Assembly: GCA_003567135.1 (NCBI GenBank)
Contig: PXAI01000139.1
Location: 1-5,256 of the forward strand
From: Balneolia bacterium
GTDB taxonomy: Bacteria > Bacteroidota > Rhodothermia > Balneolales > Cyclonatronaceae
Length of the DNA: 5,256 bases
Direction: 5' to 3'
Shown piece by piece: positions 5,165-5,256 of the stretch (positions within the stretch are counted from its first letter, which is position 1; every line of letters begins with the position of its first letter). Below the pieces are notes generated by a model. That model had not been told where the DNA came from, ran no database searches, and saw nothing but the letters and a program-made list of their open reading frames with translations. A program made the position numbers and the translations under genes.

Positions 5165-5256
5165 ATGAAATCAATTTTCAGAACCATAAGAAAACTGTTT
5201 GCCGATTACTCGGAATATCCTGTAATCGCATTTGATCCGCACGCTCCGGGCTGCAT
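5165..5256 (+). CDS. N-terminal start of an unrecognised protein; 3' end outside the window
   Basis: ATG at 5165 opens a frame that continues to the window edge (30 complete codons). A clear Shine-Dalgarno AAGGA sits at 5151-5155, 9 bases before the ATG, the best ribosome binding site in the window. The protein begins MKSIFRTIRKLF, a basic amphipathic stretch, and continues ADYSEYPVIAFDPHAPGC. There is no hydrophobic core long enough for a signal peptide or membrane segment in the visible part. I cannot assign a family from 30 residues. It is divergent from hutU across about 750 bases and has a long, apparently structured leader, so it is probably controlled independently of the hut genes. 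It could be a histidine-related gene such as a regulator or transporter, but nothing in the sequence shows this. Confidence 0.6.
   Translation, partial: MKSIFRTIRKLFADYSEYPVIAFDPHAPGC

Overview
The window looks like a chromosomal segment from a Bacteroidota- or Balneolota-type bacterium. The support is indirect: weak or absent Shine-Dalgarno sequences before the ATPase and hutU genes, AT-rich intergenic stretches, a perfect 14-bp-arm hairpin of the GACCTGACTGGTTT/AAACCAGTCAGGTC kind that I associate with that group, and one candidate promoter with TTTG-N19-TAnnTTT spacing. The phylum is an inference; only a database search would settle it.

Layout, left to right. (1) Positions 1-419, plus strand: the C-terminal third of imidazolonepropionase (HutI). 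(2) Positions 420-1024: a roughly 600-bp non-coding stretch holding a short tandem repeat, a strong palindrome, a possible promoter and a 53-bp-period repeat array whose last arm runs into the next start codon. (3) Positions 1025-2188, plus strand: a complete AAA-type ATPase with a DUF4143 nuclease-like C-terminal domain. (4) Positions 2199-2633, minus strand: a CIA30-family protein whose conserved N-terminus continues in frame to about 2690 with no usual start codon. (5) Positions 2746-4410, minus strand: complete urocanate hydratase (HutU). (6) Positions 4411-5164: about 750 bp of non-coding DNA with palindromes, a terminator-like hairpin, spaced direct repeats and a cluster of mutually exclusive hairpins. 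(7) Position 5165 to the edge, plus strand: the first 30 codons of an unrecognised protein with a good ribosome binding site.

HutU and HutI catalyse consecutive steps of histidine degradation (urocanate to imidazolonepropionate to N-formimino-glutamate). Here the two genes point toward each other, and the ATPase gene and the CIA30 gene lie between them. The CIA30 frame begins right at the end of hutU, so those two are probably co-transcribed. The ATPase gene has its own AT-rich, repeat-bearing upstream region and looks like an accessory insertion into a metabolic locus.

The features most worth following up are the hairpin repeat array that overlaps the ATPase start codon, the missing start codon of the CIA30 gene, and the leader of the last gene, where a 7-bp stem can hide the ribosome binding site while an overlapping hairpin can release it. 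No CRISPR array, tRNA, rRNA or insertion sequence was seen.
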